This document shows positions 11,301 to 23,178 of a stretch of DNA of 64,000 bases, piece by piece (the stretch's first letter is position 1; every line of letters begins with the position of its first letter). The notes below the pieces were generated by a model that had not been told where the DNA came from, made no database searches, and saw nothing but the letters and a program-made list of their open reading frames with translations. The stretch comes from Gnetum montanum. Taxonomy: Eukaryota > Streptophyta > Gnetopsida > Gnetales > Gnetaceae. The position numbers and the translations under genes are program-made. The DNA lies in NCBI GenBank assembly GCA_015680685.1, contig MNCI01002989.1, positions 92,338 through 156,337 on the forward strand, given 5' to 3'.

Positions 11301-11880
11301 GTATGAATGTGCATTCCAACTATTAAAACAAATCGTAGAAACTCCAATTCTACAAGCACCAGACTTATCCATACCATTTCACATAATGACCAACGCATCT
11401 AATTATGCCTTGGGAGCCATGCTTATGCAGCTGGACAATAAGAAACATCCATATTACATTCATTGCATGAGCCAGAGCATTATGGGTGCATAGTTGAATT
11501 ACATCACAACTGAGAAAGAACTAATGGCAATGGTGTATGCTCTTGAAAATTTTAGGTACTATGTGCTTGGCTATAAGGTGTTTGTGCACATAGATCATAG
11601 TGCCATCTACTTCATAATAACTAAGCTAGCAGTGAGGCCTTGTATCATACAATGGCTTGTGATCTTATGAAAATTTGATCTCACAATGATAGATCAGAAA
11701 GGAACTGAGAATGTGGTCGCTAATCACCATTTTCAATTAAGATGGAATAACAAAGAGGACGAGAGCCCACTCTCTGATCAATTTCTAGATGAGCTCCTCT
11801 CTACAAGAGCAATCAATGATCAAGTTCCCATTGAATCAAAGTGGTACAATGGCATCCTCACTTACCTTCTCACTTAGGAG
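11301..11880 (+). pseudogene. pol: RNase H and tether, element E
   Basis: Ty3-type RNase H: PDLSIPFHIMTNASNYALGA, LNYITTEKELMAMVYALENF and VFVHIDHSAIYF (about 11360-11610). The first catalytic Asp of the usual TDAS motif reads TNAS, so it is lost here. A conserved tether with ENVVANHHFQLRWN and the DQFLDE segment follows. It removes RNA from the RNA/DNA hybrid in an active element. Confidence 0.8.
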
Positions 11881-13010
11881 ATGCCACAAGATCTGGACTT
11901 TAGGAAGAAACAATAGTTTCTTCATTAGACTAAGTACTCCATGGAAATCAATAGATACCTTTACAAGATGTGAGTTGATGGCTTGGTTCATTGGTGTGTT
12001 CCTAATACGAACCAATTGCATGTTCTCTAGGATAATCACAAAGGCCCTTGCAGAGGCTACTATGTTGGAAGACACACAACCATAAAAATCCTAATGTTAG
12101 GATACTATTGGCCTAAAATATTTAGGAATGCCAACAATTTTTCTAATCTTGTGAATGCTATTAAAAAGATGATGGGATGACCACTTAAATGGAAGGTCCT
12201 CAACAATGGAGTCAACCACTAGAACCCTTTGACATATGGGGCATTGACTTCATGGATCTCATCACACCCATCTCCAATGGAAAGGCATACATCATCATAG
12301 TAATCGACTACTACACCAAATGGATAGAAACAGTAGCTATCACAAGCTATACATCATCCACTACTACTAAATTTGTACAACAAAATTTTGTGAATAGGTT
12401 TCTGGTGCCACGTGTACTAATTTCTAACAATGAAACTCATTTTATAGGTGCCACCTTTTGAAAACTTATGCAATGCTTAGGAGCCAAACATAAATTAACA
12501 ACACTGTATTACCCCTAAGTCAATGGTCAAGCAAAGGTAACTAATAGGGAGATCACAAAGATCCTAACAAGGACCATAACCAAATATAGGAGAGACTAGA
12601 GCAAAAAACTCAATTATGCCCTTTGGGCCTACCACTCAACATGAAAACTCCCTTTTAGCTACTCTCCCTATGAGTTAGTGTATGGGAAACTTCTAATGCT
12701 TCTAATTCAATCCAAACTCTATACTTCTCAACAGCCTATGAACTGAACCTTGACCTAAGTCTAGCACAAAAAGAAAGAGTGATCAACCTGAATGTACTAA
12801 CGAAAACTAATTAGTGGCCCTATCTTTGAATGCAGTGCACAAGGCATTCAACAAGTAATGCCATGACCTAAGAATTTGGAAAGTAAAATTTCAAATGAGA
12901 GATAAGGTCCTCTACTGGAACCCCACATATGTACCCCCAAAAAAAAGTTCCAAACATTGTGGGAGGAACCTTCTATAATTGATGAAACCTTTTCCTCTGG
13001 GGCCATGACC
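11881..13010 (+). pseudogene. pol: Integrase, element E (3' end broken by viral insertion)
   Basis: Remnants of the HHCC zinc domain (GPCRGYYVGRHTTIKILMLGYYWP, about 12050-12115) are followed by the DDE core: PFDIWGIDFMDLI keeps the first Asp, SNNETHF shows Asp-to-Asn at the second, and NREI keeps the Glu. The C-terminal region follows (SPYELVYGK at about 12660). No chromodomain is seen. The coding similarity stops near 13010 and resumes at 15761, where a pararetroviral fragment has been inserted. Integrase would join element DNA to the host chromosome. Confidence 0.8.
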
Positions 13011-13016
13011 ATACAA

Positions 13017-14055
13017 TTATAGACTAAAAAATCCCTATTGGATTGCCCTAGTCAATTGTAGATTCAAAACATTTAAAGATGTGATCATCACGCAAGCTAA
13101 AGGTTAATTATAGTTTGACACTTTAGTCATCACTCTCCCCAACTTTACCCTTTCTCTCTATGATCATAATTTAGATAATAGTTTAATGATTATTGTCTAT
13201 ATCCCTTTAGATAAGAAACTAGGTAGTATCTATGCTACTATAGAAACTAGGTTAATTTTTAAATTATTCCAAAGCATAAAAACCTTGCTTCTATTTGGAG
13301 AACAATCATTTTCTTGTGGTACAACAAATATAGAATATGAATCAACCTTGAACACTAAAGATCTACTGATCCACACTTTATACCCACAACTTGACAATAT
13401 GCTAGAAGAATTTTATGAGCATGTGGTTCCCAAGAGATCAACTTGTAACTTGGGATGGAAGCATTATCATGTGTGGTTAAAGACTCCCAGTTTTTCTAAA
13501 ATAAATCCATTCTACCCCATTCATTTAGGTGAATCCTCTCAAAAACATGTGTTACCTCCAATTAGAAATCCTTCTTTCCTTCTACCAAGAAGAATATCCT
13601 TCCAAGATCTCCCTAAAATAGATGATATAGGTAATATTGTTACAAACAAAACTCTTAGCCAAGTGTTCAAAGAACTAGGGATAACTTACATTGTTAACAA
13701 AGTTCTAGGAAAAACCCCAGTCATGACACCTGTGATAATTAGAGAATTGCATTCTCTAGTTGAGGAACAAATGCCTGCAAGAATAATGGAAGAAAATCCT
13801 GAGATAGATCTAAAAGAAAAACAACCCCTAAAAGACATAGGATCAAATAGTGATAATGCCTCAGAATCTTGTCCCCACCATTTTTTTGTTAAGTATGATC
13901 ACCAATACCATTGCACAAAATATGATGCTTTGTTAAAAATAAGTATGAACACCTTAGGACCTAGGAATGGTGAGTCCTTTCGAAGTGAGGAATCTAAACA
14001 AAAAGAGAGAGAAGAGGCTAATAAGCCTAGAGAAAAGATACATAAGCTTTTCTAA
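13017..14055 (+). pseudogene. Endogenous pararetrovirus fragment: movement-protein-like
   Basis: Before the long open frame (13186-14055, 289 residues) and continuing into it, the translation contains LPNFTLSLYDHNLDNSL and a following strand-rich stretch. This resembles the C-terminal part of 30K-family movement proteins of Caulimoviridae (FPNF…SL.D..L..SL pattern). The N-terminal half of a movement protein is missing at the left junction, and there are stops near 13110 and 13185. The 3' half is Glu/Lys-rich without a clear domain. Such proteins open plasmodesmata for the virus; this relic is inactive. Assignment is from pattern resemblance only. Confidence 0.55.
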
Positions 14056-15330
14056 AAATTATCTGTTGATCTGTCATTAGATACAATCAAGTTACAAAAT
14101 TGGGCCAATAATACATTAAGTGAATTATTCATGCAACAATGCCTAGTAGAAAATAAGATAGTAAAAAACAAATATCAACTAGATAGGATATATGATGAAG
14201 TTAAACTTTTAACTAATAAAAAATTTGTCCCTAAAGCTAAAGAAAAAACTCCAAGTCATGGTATTCCTGAATATGGCACAAACTTAGACTTCCCAAGTTC
14301 CCACATAAAATATAAACCAAAATATAAAAGAGAAAAAAAGGGAAAATCTAGAGTAAATGCCAATGAAGGAGGATCAGTAATTATGCAAACTAACGATGAA
14401 GAACATAGTCGAGAAGGATTTAACTCTGAAGAAGAAATTTTACTTAAAAATCTAGACTTATATGTCCAAGATCCTCAAGAATATCATGCTATATCATCTA
14501 GACCAATCAACAAAAGAGATCCCGAGTTCAATATTGATGGACTATCACCTCAAGAGAGACAACTTGTAATTGATAGAATTGCAAGTTTCTTAGAAAGACA
14601 AGTCGTATTAGATAAGAAAACTTTCAAACATGCCCTCCAAAATATTTTGTTTAACTTTACAAGAAATCTTAGGCATTAGTAAAATCAAATTGACACTAAA
14701 ATTAAAAGAAAACTCTTGAATAGCCCAACAATCTTATTTATTAATGCGATTACAAAGGAGTTTTTAGGAAATAAAGATAACTATGTAACTGAATGTAGGG
14801 AAAATTATTTTGTTGCTAAATTAACTAGGATACAAGATACAAAAGACTTCTTAAATCAAATAGAAGATTGGTACTATTGTGAACAACTCACTCATGATCG
14901 ATTAGCTAAAGAGCATCTTCTTGGTGCTTTTCCTCACCCTTTTAATGAAAAATACCAACTTGAAATTAAATTTAGAGAAAGGACACTCAATGATATGAGT
15001 TTTAATTATATTAGACAATTAATTTGCGATGTGAATCAAGATCTCTATAGAGATCTACAAGCTCAAACAGTAAGAAAATAGTTAAGCAATCCCATGGGAA
15101 GATCATTTTGCTGAGAAATGCTTCCCAAGAATCATTGGCAAAAACAAAAATATGGCAATGGAAACCATAGAAACCTCGTTGGTCAAAACACCCTTCTCAT
15201 CCACAACCAAGAAAGATGTTTCGAGGAATGTTTAAACAATAGAAATATAAACTTTCCCAAGGCCAAATCCAATGCTTTATTTGCAAAGGGAATCATTTTT
15301 CTAGAAACTATCCTGACAAAGATCGATGTC
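14056..15330 (+). pseudogene. Endogenous pararetrovirus fragment: coat-protein-like with zinc knuckle
   Basis: Open frames at 14131-14679 and 14716-15081 are separated by a stop. The first is basic/acidic with a long disordered Lys-rich region. The second has the helix-rich core pattern of caulimovirid coat proteins (DWYYCEQLTHDRLAKEHLLG, then NDMSFNYIRQLI). About 190 bases later, after a frameshift, a degraded zinc knuckle appears (CFICKGNHFSRNY, from 15273): C-x2-C-x3-H-x4-Y, one residue short and with the last Cys changed to Tyr. A retrotransposon Gag is the alternative, but the order after a movement-protein-like region favours a pararetrovirus. Confidence 0.6.
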
Positions 15331-15760
15331 CTTACTAGGCTAGTTTTATTGAGCATTAAAATTTGTTTGAACAATTCTATGAATTCATCGATGATCCTAC
15401 TATCCTATTTGAACATGGTGATATTTACATTAAGTCTAATGAATATTTTGACTGTTTGGTCTCTAACCTAGACCCTCTTCTTGAAGAGGGGGGAGATAGG
15501 TGTGATAGCGACAATTTGGATGTCTTTTATTGCACCATGAATTGTTGTAGTAGTAGAAGGCCTTTACCAAGAATTATCAGCTCTAGACCATCATCAACAC
15601 CATCCTCAGATACTGAAGATCCTAAACCCCGTAGTCTTGATCCTTCAAAAGATGATCCTACCTACCAAATTATTAGAAAATAATTATCTAAATTAGAAGA
15701 AAAATTAGATGAGACAACTATTGATGATATGGGTAGAATCATGTCTCTCAAAAGGCCAAT
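15331..15760 (+). other. Right-hand part of the pararetroviral insertion
   Basis: Contains a 106-residue frame (15363-15683) rich in Asp/Ser/Pro with a Cys pair (FYCTMNCCSS), plus a short acidic stretch up to 15757. It follows the zinc knuckle directly, as the region between coat protein and protease does in caulimovirids, but no protease or RT is present. The insertion ends at 15760, beside the second copy of ATACAA (15761-15766; the first is at 13011-13016). Confidence 0.45.
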
Positions 15761-16281
15761 ATACAAACCTAAGAGCCCAAACAAAAAGTAGTTGATAAAC
15801 ATCCAACAAGTGAAGCTTTTCCATGAGCCAAAGCAAGCCAATACAACATATACATCAACGGATGAACAACCTCACTCAATTTTTCAGATCTCCTTCTTCC
15901 AACTCTATCATGGGGGAGATGGCCATCCATGTTAATCATTCATATGGCTCCTCAATTTTTCTATTTTTTTTACACATTTTTATCTTTATAATTGTTTATT
16001 TTTCATGTTTTTGATGTTAAAACTTCTTCCTATTTTACACCATTTTTTATACCATCGTTAGTACATTTGAATATTTCTTGAATATTTTTACATTTTCTTA
16101 TATATTTGACTTTTTTTTGTTTGAGTGTGATTTTCAAATTTTTGTTAATAAATGTGCTTTATGCCAACAAGACACAATGGTGCTATAGATATTACTAATG
16201 GTGGTTTGTGCTTTATGTTTTCCTTGCTAATGTCTTGTTTCTATTTTTAAATCATGGTTTCTTTTTCATGGAATTGGTAGT
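15761..16281 (+). mobile_element. Element E sequence resuming after the insertion (3' of integrase)
   Basis: From atacaaacctaagagccc onward this aligns base for base with 43105-43665 of the full-length element: the last integrase codons, 'catgagcc-aagcaagccaat', the block around 'atggccatc', and a T-rich spacer. The match ends at 16281 after 'gaattggtag', where the Tat-like element begins. No coding capacity beyond the first ~100 bases. Confidence 0.75.
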
Positions 16282-16856
16282 TGTACTGTCCGAAATCGTC
16301 GGTCTCTGGCTGGAATGAAACAGAAACTTGGAGATCCTTGGACATGCACAGAAGACCCTACCTTCACTTGAGGGCAAGCTGGAATTAACGAAGGCAGAGT
16401 ACCTTAAGTGGTCTGCACGCAGATCAGGCAAGGATTTCCCTGAACGTACACTGATATACTGTACGCTGGGTTATACGTAAACGGCGTAACTAATGTAAAA
16501 CGGAGCGTAAACGTACGAGAACGTAAAAAATAAGCATGCAATAATGAACAAAAAACTGTAAAAAATCTTAGCAAAATAGATGTAATAATATTATTGTGAA
16601 ACTGAAAGTTACAATGCACCAGTCTAACGCAGTTGTGGATCTGACACAAGGTGGACGAAGAGCCCCGGTGGATGCGCAGGGATGATTGTGTGCTGGTTTA
16701 AACTGCAGGCACAACGTGAAGGCTGTATGCTCAGCGTGTAGGGTTGAGGTCCAACATACAAGTTTTTGTTCGGCTCTGGTTTTTCAGTGTCTCTGGTTCT
16801 TTTTTTTTGTCTCTGGTTTTCTGAAAATTTCCCCCTGATCTAGTGAAAAATTGGGG

Positions 16857-16864
16857 TTTTTATA
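16857..16864 (-). promoter_or_regulatory. TATA box of the Tat-like LTR
   Basis: On the minus strand TATAAAAA, followed by CCCC. It lies about 580 bases from the LTR end, a reasonable distance for R plus U5, with the iteron cluster immediately upstream. Confidence 0.5.
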
Positions 16865-16959
16865 CAAGTTTAGACGTTATACTTGGGTTTGAGAGGGGAT
16901 GATTGGCTATGGAGTGCTGGACTCTTGGGTCGAGTGACATGTGGCGCGTTTACCGAGTG

Positions 16960-17750
16960 TGAAAGAATGAGATTTTACAAGTGTACAGCGTGCTGCACAC
17001 CAGCATATACTGCTGTATGCCAGCGTATACACGCTGGACGTATGACCTCGGCATACAAACTTGATCAAAATAAAAGAAGTCGTTCGGCCTTCAAATTTGA
17101 ATTCAGATGTCATGAGAATGCTGCCTGTGGATGTTCAGCTTGGTTGACCTTGATCTGACACAATTCTGGAGAGCTTTGATTGGTATACGTTGTGCTACAC
17201 GCTAGGCGTACACGTTGTACATGCTAGGCGTATACGTAGAGCGTACACGTTGCATTTGCTGGGCGTACATGTTGTGTCTGTTGGGCGTATACGCTAGGCA
17301 TACATGTTGTATCTTCTGTGTGTATACGCAGAGCGTATACATTGCATCTGTTGGGCATGTACGCTGGGCATACACGTTGTGTCTGCTGGGTGTATACGTT
17401 GGGTGTACAGGTTGTATCTGCTGGGCTTGTACGCTAGGTGTGTAGGACGTACATGCTCAGCGTATGAACTCCAAAATGCATGATGTCGAGACCAAAATTT
17501 GACCTTCTAGAGCCCATGATGACACATTATGATTGCTCTATTCATGTGAGTTGATGCTTCGTACAAAATCTTGCTCTGGAGTGCTGTTTCCATGCCATCT
17601 TCGGGGTTGCATGTCGGGGGTATATGTCAGTCATACCTGCTGAGCGTACATGTGAGGCGTGTATGCTAGGTGTATACGCTGGGCATATACGTTGGGAATG
17701 CATGCTGGGTGTATACGCTGCATACTGCATACTTAGTGAGAATTAAGTAT
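16960..17750. repeat. Degenerate GCGTATACGC iteron cluster in the LTR
   Basis: Roughly 30-bp imperfect units, densest at 17180-17450, of the type 'ctgggcgtatacgctgggcgtacacgttgtatctg'-like blocks, with further scattered copies at 16445-16520 and 17620-17730. The recurring palindromic core (GCGTATACGC, TACGC…GCGTA) is the same as in the arrays at 23.2-24.4 kb inside this element. Confidence 0.7.
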
Positions 17751-18990
17751 CTTGAGCTCCGAAGTTACCATGTTTGGTGCCAGATATCGCCATGGTTGTC
17801 TGTGGGTCCCAGGGAACTGTTTCTTGTTGGGTTTAACTCTGCTTGAAGTTGTCTGTGGGGCCCTCAAGCTTTAGTCACGCTGGGGAGCATCATGACTTAG
17901 CTCGATTCTTGTTGGAGAAGTACTAAGCTCAGAATTTTTTGGTGTTTCATTGGTCCCTCTTTGTTGACATTTGGAGGAATCAACCCGAGAAGCGTCGACA
18001 AAGAAGTACAAAACACCACAAGCAACTTGATAGGGACATTATCCTTTGGCACCTGGCTAGACATCATCGTACTATGTTCAGTAGTACATGGGATTGGGGA
18101 AATGAAGTTTGTAGCTAGATAGGGAAATGGAAATTGTGAGGATTAGTAACTGATCAAGGGCTTGTGCGTGGTGAAGAGGATGTCCGGGTACATGTGCGGT
18201 TTGTGCTTATCTTTGTCAACAGCTATTGTTTAGCCATTTTTTAAGCAGATTTGGGATCAAAACATGATGTGTACATCCTTTGGCGGCACAAGACTCTTAC
18301 TTGATGTTTAAGAGGACTTGTTAGCACAACCAAAGCCACGTGATGATGTGTTACGTTCTTTGGAGGAACAGGGCCTTTGTTTAGTGTTTAGAGGGATCCT
18401 ATTGGCGGAGAGCCAAAGCCATGCAACGAGATGTTACTTAATTATTTTAGACATGAGAGTTTGCTTTCAAGGCAACTGCCTTCCTGCAAAGGACTTATAT
18501 GGGAAAGGCTTTTTTTTGGTGCATGCTCAGATGCCATGTTGTGGGTTGCAACTGCTTAAGAGTGGTGCAGTGTGCGACAGTGTGTTCAATGTTTCAGGCT
18601 GCACTGGATGTGTCCGGGATGTAACTAAGTGGAAGATGTTGAGGGATAGGCGGGATATGTAACAGGAGATGTACTAGTGAATGGCTTGATTAGTCTTGTC
18701 ACATGTGTTATGAACAACGTCTTACCTCGCTGTTGTGATGAAGTGCATTCTTATACGAACACCTCTGAGTGTCATCCTGCAAAGAAAACTCCAAGAAGAC
18801 AAGAAAACCATGAGTGAGTAAGTAAGCTTAGACTTGAACATCTACTAATGAAATTAAGGCAACAGATGAAATTTCAGGCATTGTATATGAACAACAACAA
18901 TGTTGTCAGGATCGGCTGATGGCGAGCAATGCAGCGACTCTGATGAAGTTCGAATGCAGCCACTAATCGGGAGGCTAGAGATGAAATTGC
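17751..18990. other. Non-coding spacer between iterons and hairpin cluster A
   Basis: No domain or credible gene. It holds a diverged direct repeat: 'catcctttggcggcaca…gatgtttaagagg' at about 18270-18320 recurs as 'gttctttggaggaaca…gtgtttagaggg' at about 18350-18395. This is part of the U3 or 3' untranslated region of the Tat-like element. Confidence 0.4.
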
Positions 18991-19290
18991 CAGTTTATAA
19001 TCATAGCAAACCATTGTGGGTTAGTTTTATGTCATGACCCATTGGACATTGCCTATTTAGCGTCGTGGCGGATGGTACATTGCTAGTTTCTAGTCTTGGC
19101 AGACCGTGAAGAGGCAAACCAGTTTATAGTCTTAGCGGACTCTGGTGAATGTGACTGTGGCAGTTTACAATCGTACCGGACGGGTGCTAGTTTATTGTCA
19201 TCATGGACATTCTATGGTATTAGTTTATCGTCATGATGCCAAGATGAGCTATGGTATCAGTTTACCGTCATGATGCTAGGATGATGGAGC
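18991..19290. repeat. Mini-hairpin cluster A (3' of integrase)
   Basis: About eight copies of the module AGTTTA-NN-GTC-N6-GAC, spaced irregularly by roughly 30-40 bases. Clear examples have arms and loops GTC/TTGGCA/GAC (19093-19104), GTC/TTAGCG/GAC (19129-19140) and GTC/GTGGCG/GAT (19062-19073). It starts right after the integrase stop at 19307 (minus sense). Confidence 0.7.
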
Positions 19291-19306
19291 GTACCTGAGT
19301 CCATGC

Positions 19307-20660
19307 TTAAACATGAAACAATTTCAAGAATAAGTGATTGGTCAAATTTGCAAGGTCATTCCCTTCCATGTTAGCTAATTTGAATGCTCCATTGTCGTAC
19401 GCTTTAGTGACCAAGTAGGGCCCTTCCCATTTGGCTGAGAATTTTTCTGAGTGTTCCCGAACGGCTTTGAGTACAAGGTCACCTTCCTTGATAGGGCGCT
19501 TATGAACATTGTGCTGATGGCGTTGTCTTTGTCGTTTTTGGTACCATTCAATTTGATCAAGGGCACGTATATGTTCCTCCTCCACCGAGTCCAAGTCAAC
19601 AATGCGTAGGTCATTATTTTGTCCTTCGTCAAGGAGTCCGGAGAGTGTGATCCTTAAAGACGATACCTATAATTCCAAGGGTAAAACAGCTTCTAAACCA
19701 TAAACAAGACTATATGGCATTTTACTTGTCGAAGTCTGATGCGTAGTACGATAAGCCCACAGTGCATATACTAGCTATTTGTGCCATCTTTTCTTGCTTT
19801 GGGTAAGCATCTTTTTAAGTACTATAATGATGGTTTTATTTGTGGCTTCAGCTTATCCATTGCTTTGAGGGTAGTAAGGGGATGAAAATGAATGTTTGAT
19901 CCCTAGGCTTTCACAAAAAGTTTTGGTTTCGGCACTGCTGAATTATGGCCCGTTATCAGTGATGATGGTCATGGGGATGCCAAAACAGGTCACCATGTTT
20001 TCAAGAATAAAGTTGCATATGTGTTTGGATGTGGTTTTTCTAAGGGGAACAGCTTCTACCCACTTCATGAAATACTCTGTCATGATTATGATGAAGCTAT
20101 GCCCTACAGAAGATGAGGGTGTTATTGGTCCAATAAGGTCCAACCCCCACTTTTGAAAGGGCCAGGTGATTTGCGCTGTATGCAACTCATTTGGTGGAAC
20201 ATGTATCAGATTGCTATGTTTTTGATAGATATTGCACATTTTGGCTTTGGAGAGACAGTCATACTCCATGTGTGGCCAATAATAGCCCAAACGTCTTATT
20301 TTCATTGCCATTGCTTTAGGTGCTATGTGTCCTCCGCATAGTCCATCATGTACTTGCTCAACGATGGTTTGGGCATCAGTGCTACTAACGCATGTTAATA
20401 GTATGCCTTCGTAGGATCGATGACACAACGTGTCTCCTATCAATGCATATTGTCGAGAACGTTTTCGTAATGCGTCCTTTTGTGCATTCGTTAGATATTG
20501 CGGTGTTGCACTATGTAGAAGGTACTCTTTTATGTTGTCATACCATTCTATTGTGTGTGTTGTACTAACGGACGCAATTGGTAATTCATTGAGAGTATTA
20601 GTTATGAGTTTAGCACAACTGATTATAGAGCTTGGCAACATATGGAACATGTCAGGCGAT
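19307..20660 (-). pseudogene. pol: Integrase of the Tat-like element
   Basis: Zinc domain HDGLCGGHIAPKAM…CNIYQKHSN (about 20210-20350; the second Cys of the CxxC pair reads Tyr). The catalytic core has all three acidic residues: WGLDLIGP, ITDNGP (near 19945) and AEATNK. The C-terminal domain runs KAVREHSEKFSAKWEGPYLV to …NHLFLKLFHV, ending at 19307. Three in-frame stops (for example NG*AEATNK) replace Gln or similar codons by one transition. The frame is unshifted from RT to the end. Confidence 0.85.
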
Positions 20661-20671
20661 ATGTTTATAGC

Positions 20672-21060
20672 TAGTGTAGCAAGTGCGTCTGCAATGGTGT
20701 TTTCATTTCTGGAAACATGTTGCACATCCATGTTTTCGAATTACTTCAATAAGTGTTTAGCTAAGTCACAGTATGGTTGTAAATGTTGTGCTTTGCATGT
20801 ATAAATGTCTGTGACTTGGTTTAAAACTAGTTGTGAGTCTCCTCTGACTACAAATCGTGTGATGTTGGAAGCTAATGCTCCCGTAAGGCCCCTAAGGAGA
20901 CCTTCATATTCTACTATGTTGTTGGTACAATGAAAGTTAAAGCGGTAAGCAAAGGGTTGGATCTCCCCAGAGGGATAGGTGATGATGGTGGTAGCACTCC
21001 CCCCTCGAGAGGTGGATGCTCCATCAAAGTTCAAAATGGCTTCGTACTCATCGAGAACTA
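20672..21060 (-). pseudogene. Second, archaeal-type RNase H (aRH)
   Basis: A second RNase H domain with ILNFDGAS (Asp), NIVEYEGLLRGL (Glu), VRGDSQLVLNQV (Asp) and ENTIADALATLA (Asp), so all four catalytic residues are present. It lies between the normal RNase H and integrase. This extra domain is diagnostic of the Tat lineage (Ogre, Retand and relatives) among plant Ty3 elements. The domain itself contains no stop. Confidence 0.85.
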
Positions 21061-21151
21061 TGTCTATCGCGCTCACATTTTCGTCTGGAAACTCTGGCTC
21101 TATTGTTGCTTGATCATGTGTTGGTGATGTAGTCAATTGGTTCGTTATGGC

Positions 21152-22794
21152 TTAACCCTTGACTGATGACTGTGCTATGTAATGTAGGTCAAATTTAGCT
21201 ATTATGGCTTTCCAACGCGCTATTCTGCTTGACTCGTAAATGTTACCGGTGATGGCCCTGAGCACATTATTTTTGCAGATTATGTTGGCTTGGTTATGGA
21301 AGAGGTAATGTCGCCATTTCTTTAGGGAAAAGACAAGGGCTAAACATGACCTCTCCACCTCATTGTACTTCTTTTCGTGGGCAACTAATGCATGGCTCAA
21401 ATAATAAATAGGGACTTCAGTCCCATCGTCTCGTTTCTGGCAGAGCATAGAAGCGATGGACGAATCCAACGTAGCGAGATAGATGTAGAAGGGTTTATTG
21501 TTCTGTGGAGGGTACACTATTGGTAGCTAAGCCAGTGTTGTTTTAATGTGGTCGAATGCTTCCTAGCATTGTGGAGTCCATTCAAAATGGACATTCTTTC
21601 GTAGCAAATGATTCATGAGTTTCAACTTGTTCGTCAATTTTTCTATGAAGCGCCTGATGAACTGTAATCTACCTTGTAGACCCCAAAGTTCAGTAATGTT
21701 GCTTGGCGGTTTTAGATTGATAATAGCTTTAACCTTGTCTGGGTCCACTCGTATTCCTATTTCTGACACTACAAAGCCTAGCATCTTGCTTGTTTTTACT
21801 CCAAAAACACATTTCTTTGGATTGAGTCTAAGTTCATATTTTAAGTAGCGTTTTAGGATCGAATCTAAATCTTGGATGTGTTGCTCTAGTGTTTTCAATT
21901 TAATTTTGATGTCATCTACATAATCTTTGAGCGAATGCAACATGTAATTTCTGAAAATAAATGTCATTGCCCTTTGATATGTGGCCCCAGCGTTCTTGAG
22001 ACCGAATGGCATCATTGTGTAACAAAAGGTACCCCGCGGTGTCATAAAGGTAGTCTAGAGCTGATGCTCTAGGTTAATGCATATCTGGTTATATCTTGTG
22101 AAGCCATCCATAAAAGATAACAAGGCATGCCTAGCGGTTGAGTCAACAAGTTGATCGATGCTGGGTAAGGGGAAATCATCTTTTATGGTCGCCATGTTGA
22201 GGTCCCGGAAGTCAATGTATAGGTGAATGCTTCAGTTCTTCTTCGGGACAATGACCATGTTAAATACCCAATCAGCGTAATCAACAACCTGAATGAAACC
22301 TGCCTGATAGAGTTTGGTGATCTCGTTGCGAACTGCTAATGCTACCTTAGGCTTAACCTTTCGTGCTTTTTGCTTCACTAGCCTTAACTTTGGATCGAGT
22401 ATAATATTGTGCTGGATGATTCGAGGATCCAATCTAGGCATGTCAGTGTAAGACCAAGCGAATCCTTTTATGTTATCTCGAAGCACATGTTCTATGTCTC
22501 TGGCCAGTTGAGGTTGCAACAGTGTGCTCAACCTTAATACCTAAACTTCACCATTAGGCACAACAATGGGGGTTTCAATCAAAGGGTCTTTAGTGAGGCT
22601 ATTAGCTTCTATGTCAAGAGATTTTGTCATACCTTTCTAGCTGTCTAATGCTTATTGTGTTGAGGCTATGATTGTGTCGTCTGTTAATGGATCTAAGTGG
22701 ATGGAATTTATGTTGATTTCTCTTGTGATCTTTCCGTATGATCCATCGATGGTCAATGGCATGAATAAATGCTGGTAATCCATCGGGCTTGCTC
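21152..22794 (-). pseudogene. pol: Reverse transcriptase and Ty3 RNase H of the Tat-like element
   Basis: Starts at 22794 behind a splice-acceptor-like sequence. N-terminal linker (MDYQHLFMPLTIDGSYG), then IDFRDLNMATIKDDFPLPSID, MMPFGLKNAGATYQRAM, YVDDIKIK (catalytic, about 21911-21922), LGFVVSEIGI and the connection. RNase H at 21152-21517 includes YLSHALVAHEKKYNEVERSCLALVF. Stops such as KN*SIHLY (CGA to TGA) and L*TTFMTP (CAG to TAG) are single C-to-T changes; no frameshift was found. Confidence 0.85.
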
Positions 22795-22825
22795 CTGCCA
22801 ATAAACAGAGGGCAAAGTGAGCTAG
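22791..22825 (-). promoter_or_regulatory. Candidate splice acceptor before RT (Ogre-type intron)
   Basis: The minus strand reads a pyrimidine-rich tract (ttgccctctgtttattggcag) ending in AG at 22795, followed by the RT linker frame. Ogre elements are known to splice an intron between protease and RT, and this is the right place. A matching donor near 28785 is weak (AAT|GTTAAA) and its phase does not fit cleanly, so splicing is an inference. Confidence 0.4.
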
Positions 22826-22880
22826 TAGGGGTTGTTACGTGTTCCTAGGCAACACGTAAATCATGTGTACGTATACGGTG

Positions 22881-22950
22881 GTGGTTTATCGTCGTACCAG
22901 GACGCATGGCAGTTTAAGGCCTTACCGGGCCGGGTGGGGCAGTTTAAGGA
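22881..22950. repeat. Mini-hairpin cluster B
   Basis: Three modules of the cluster A/C family: GTTTATC-GTC-GTACCAG-GAC (22884-22903), AGTTTAA-GGCC-TTACCG-GGCC (22911-22931, perfect 4-bp arms) and AGTTTAAGGATGCC (22941). It lies just inside the RT-side edge of the antisense cassette. Confidence 0.65.
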
Positions 22951-23178
22951 TGCCTAGTTGATGTATGATCTGTACTGAGGAATTTGTGCCAGAATGTTCA
23001 GTGTGGACAACCGAGATTAGTTTACCAGGGAATATAGTATGTGGTAGTGTTCATTATCTCGTCATTTTGTTTTACATTTTCCTCGTACTTTGTACTTTAA
23101 ACAATTTTTAACTGAAATTAATAAAATATTAATAAAATATCAAAGGCGGCGGCGATGGCGGCAGGGTCAACTCGGCGC

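Larger units (their letters stand above)
16282..18960 (-). mobile_element. Probable 3' LTR region of the Tat-like element
   Basis: Its outer end, TGTACTGTCC on the plus strand, forms a proper LTR terminus (…GGACAGTACA on the minus strand) exactly where element E sequence stops. It contains a minus-strand TATA box (16857-16864) and, upstream of it in the U3 position, dense iterons of the GCGTATACGC type. The inner boundary cannot be placed because the matching 5' LTR was not found. No protein-coding region is supported; open frames at 16883-17158, 17215-17445 and 18318-18662 are without recognisable domains. Confidence 0.5.

Noticed and set aside
14131-15081. Treating the open frames as a second LTR-retrotransposon gag.
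   Set aside because: No LTR, primer site or pol accompanies them, and a movement-protein-like region precedes them; a pararetroviral fragment fits better, though this is not proven.
16282-18960. Possible genes at 16883-17158, 17215-17445 and 18318-18662 on the plus strand.
   Set aside because: Composition follows the iterons or is featureless; there are no domains, and the region is best explained as LTR.
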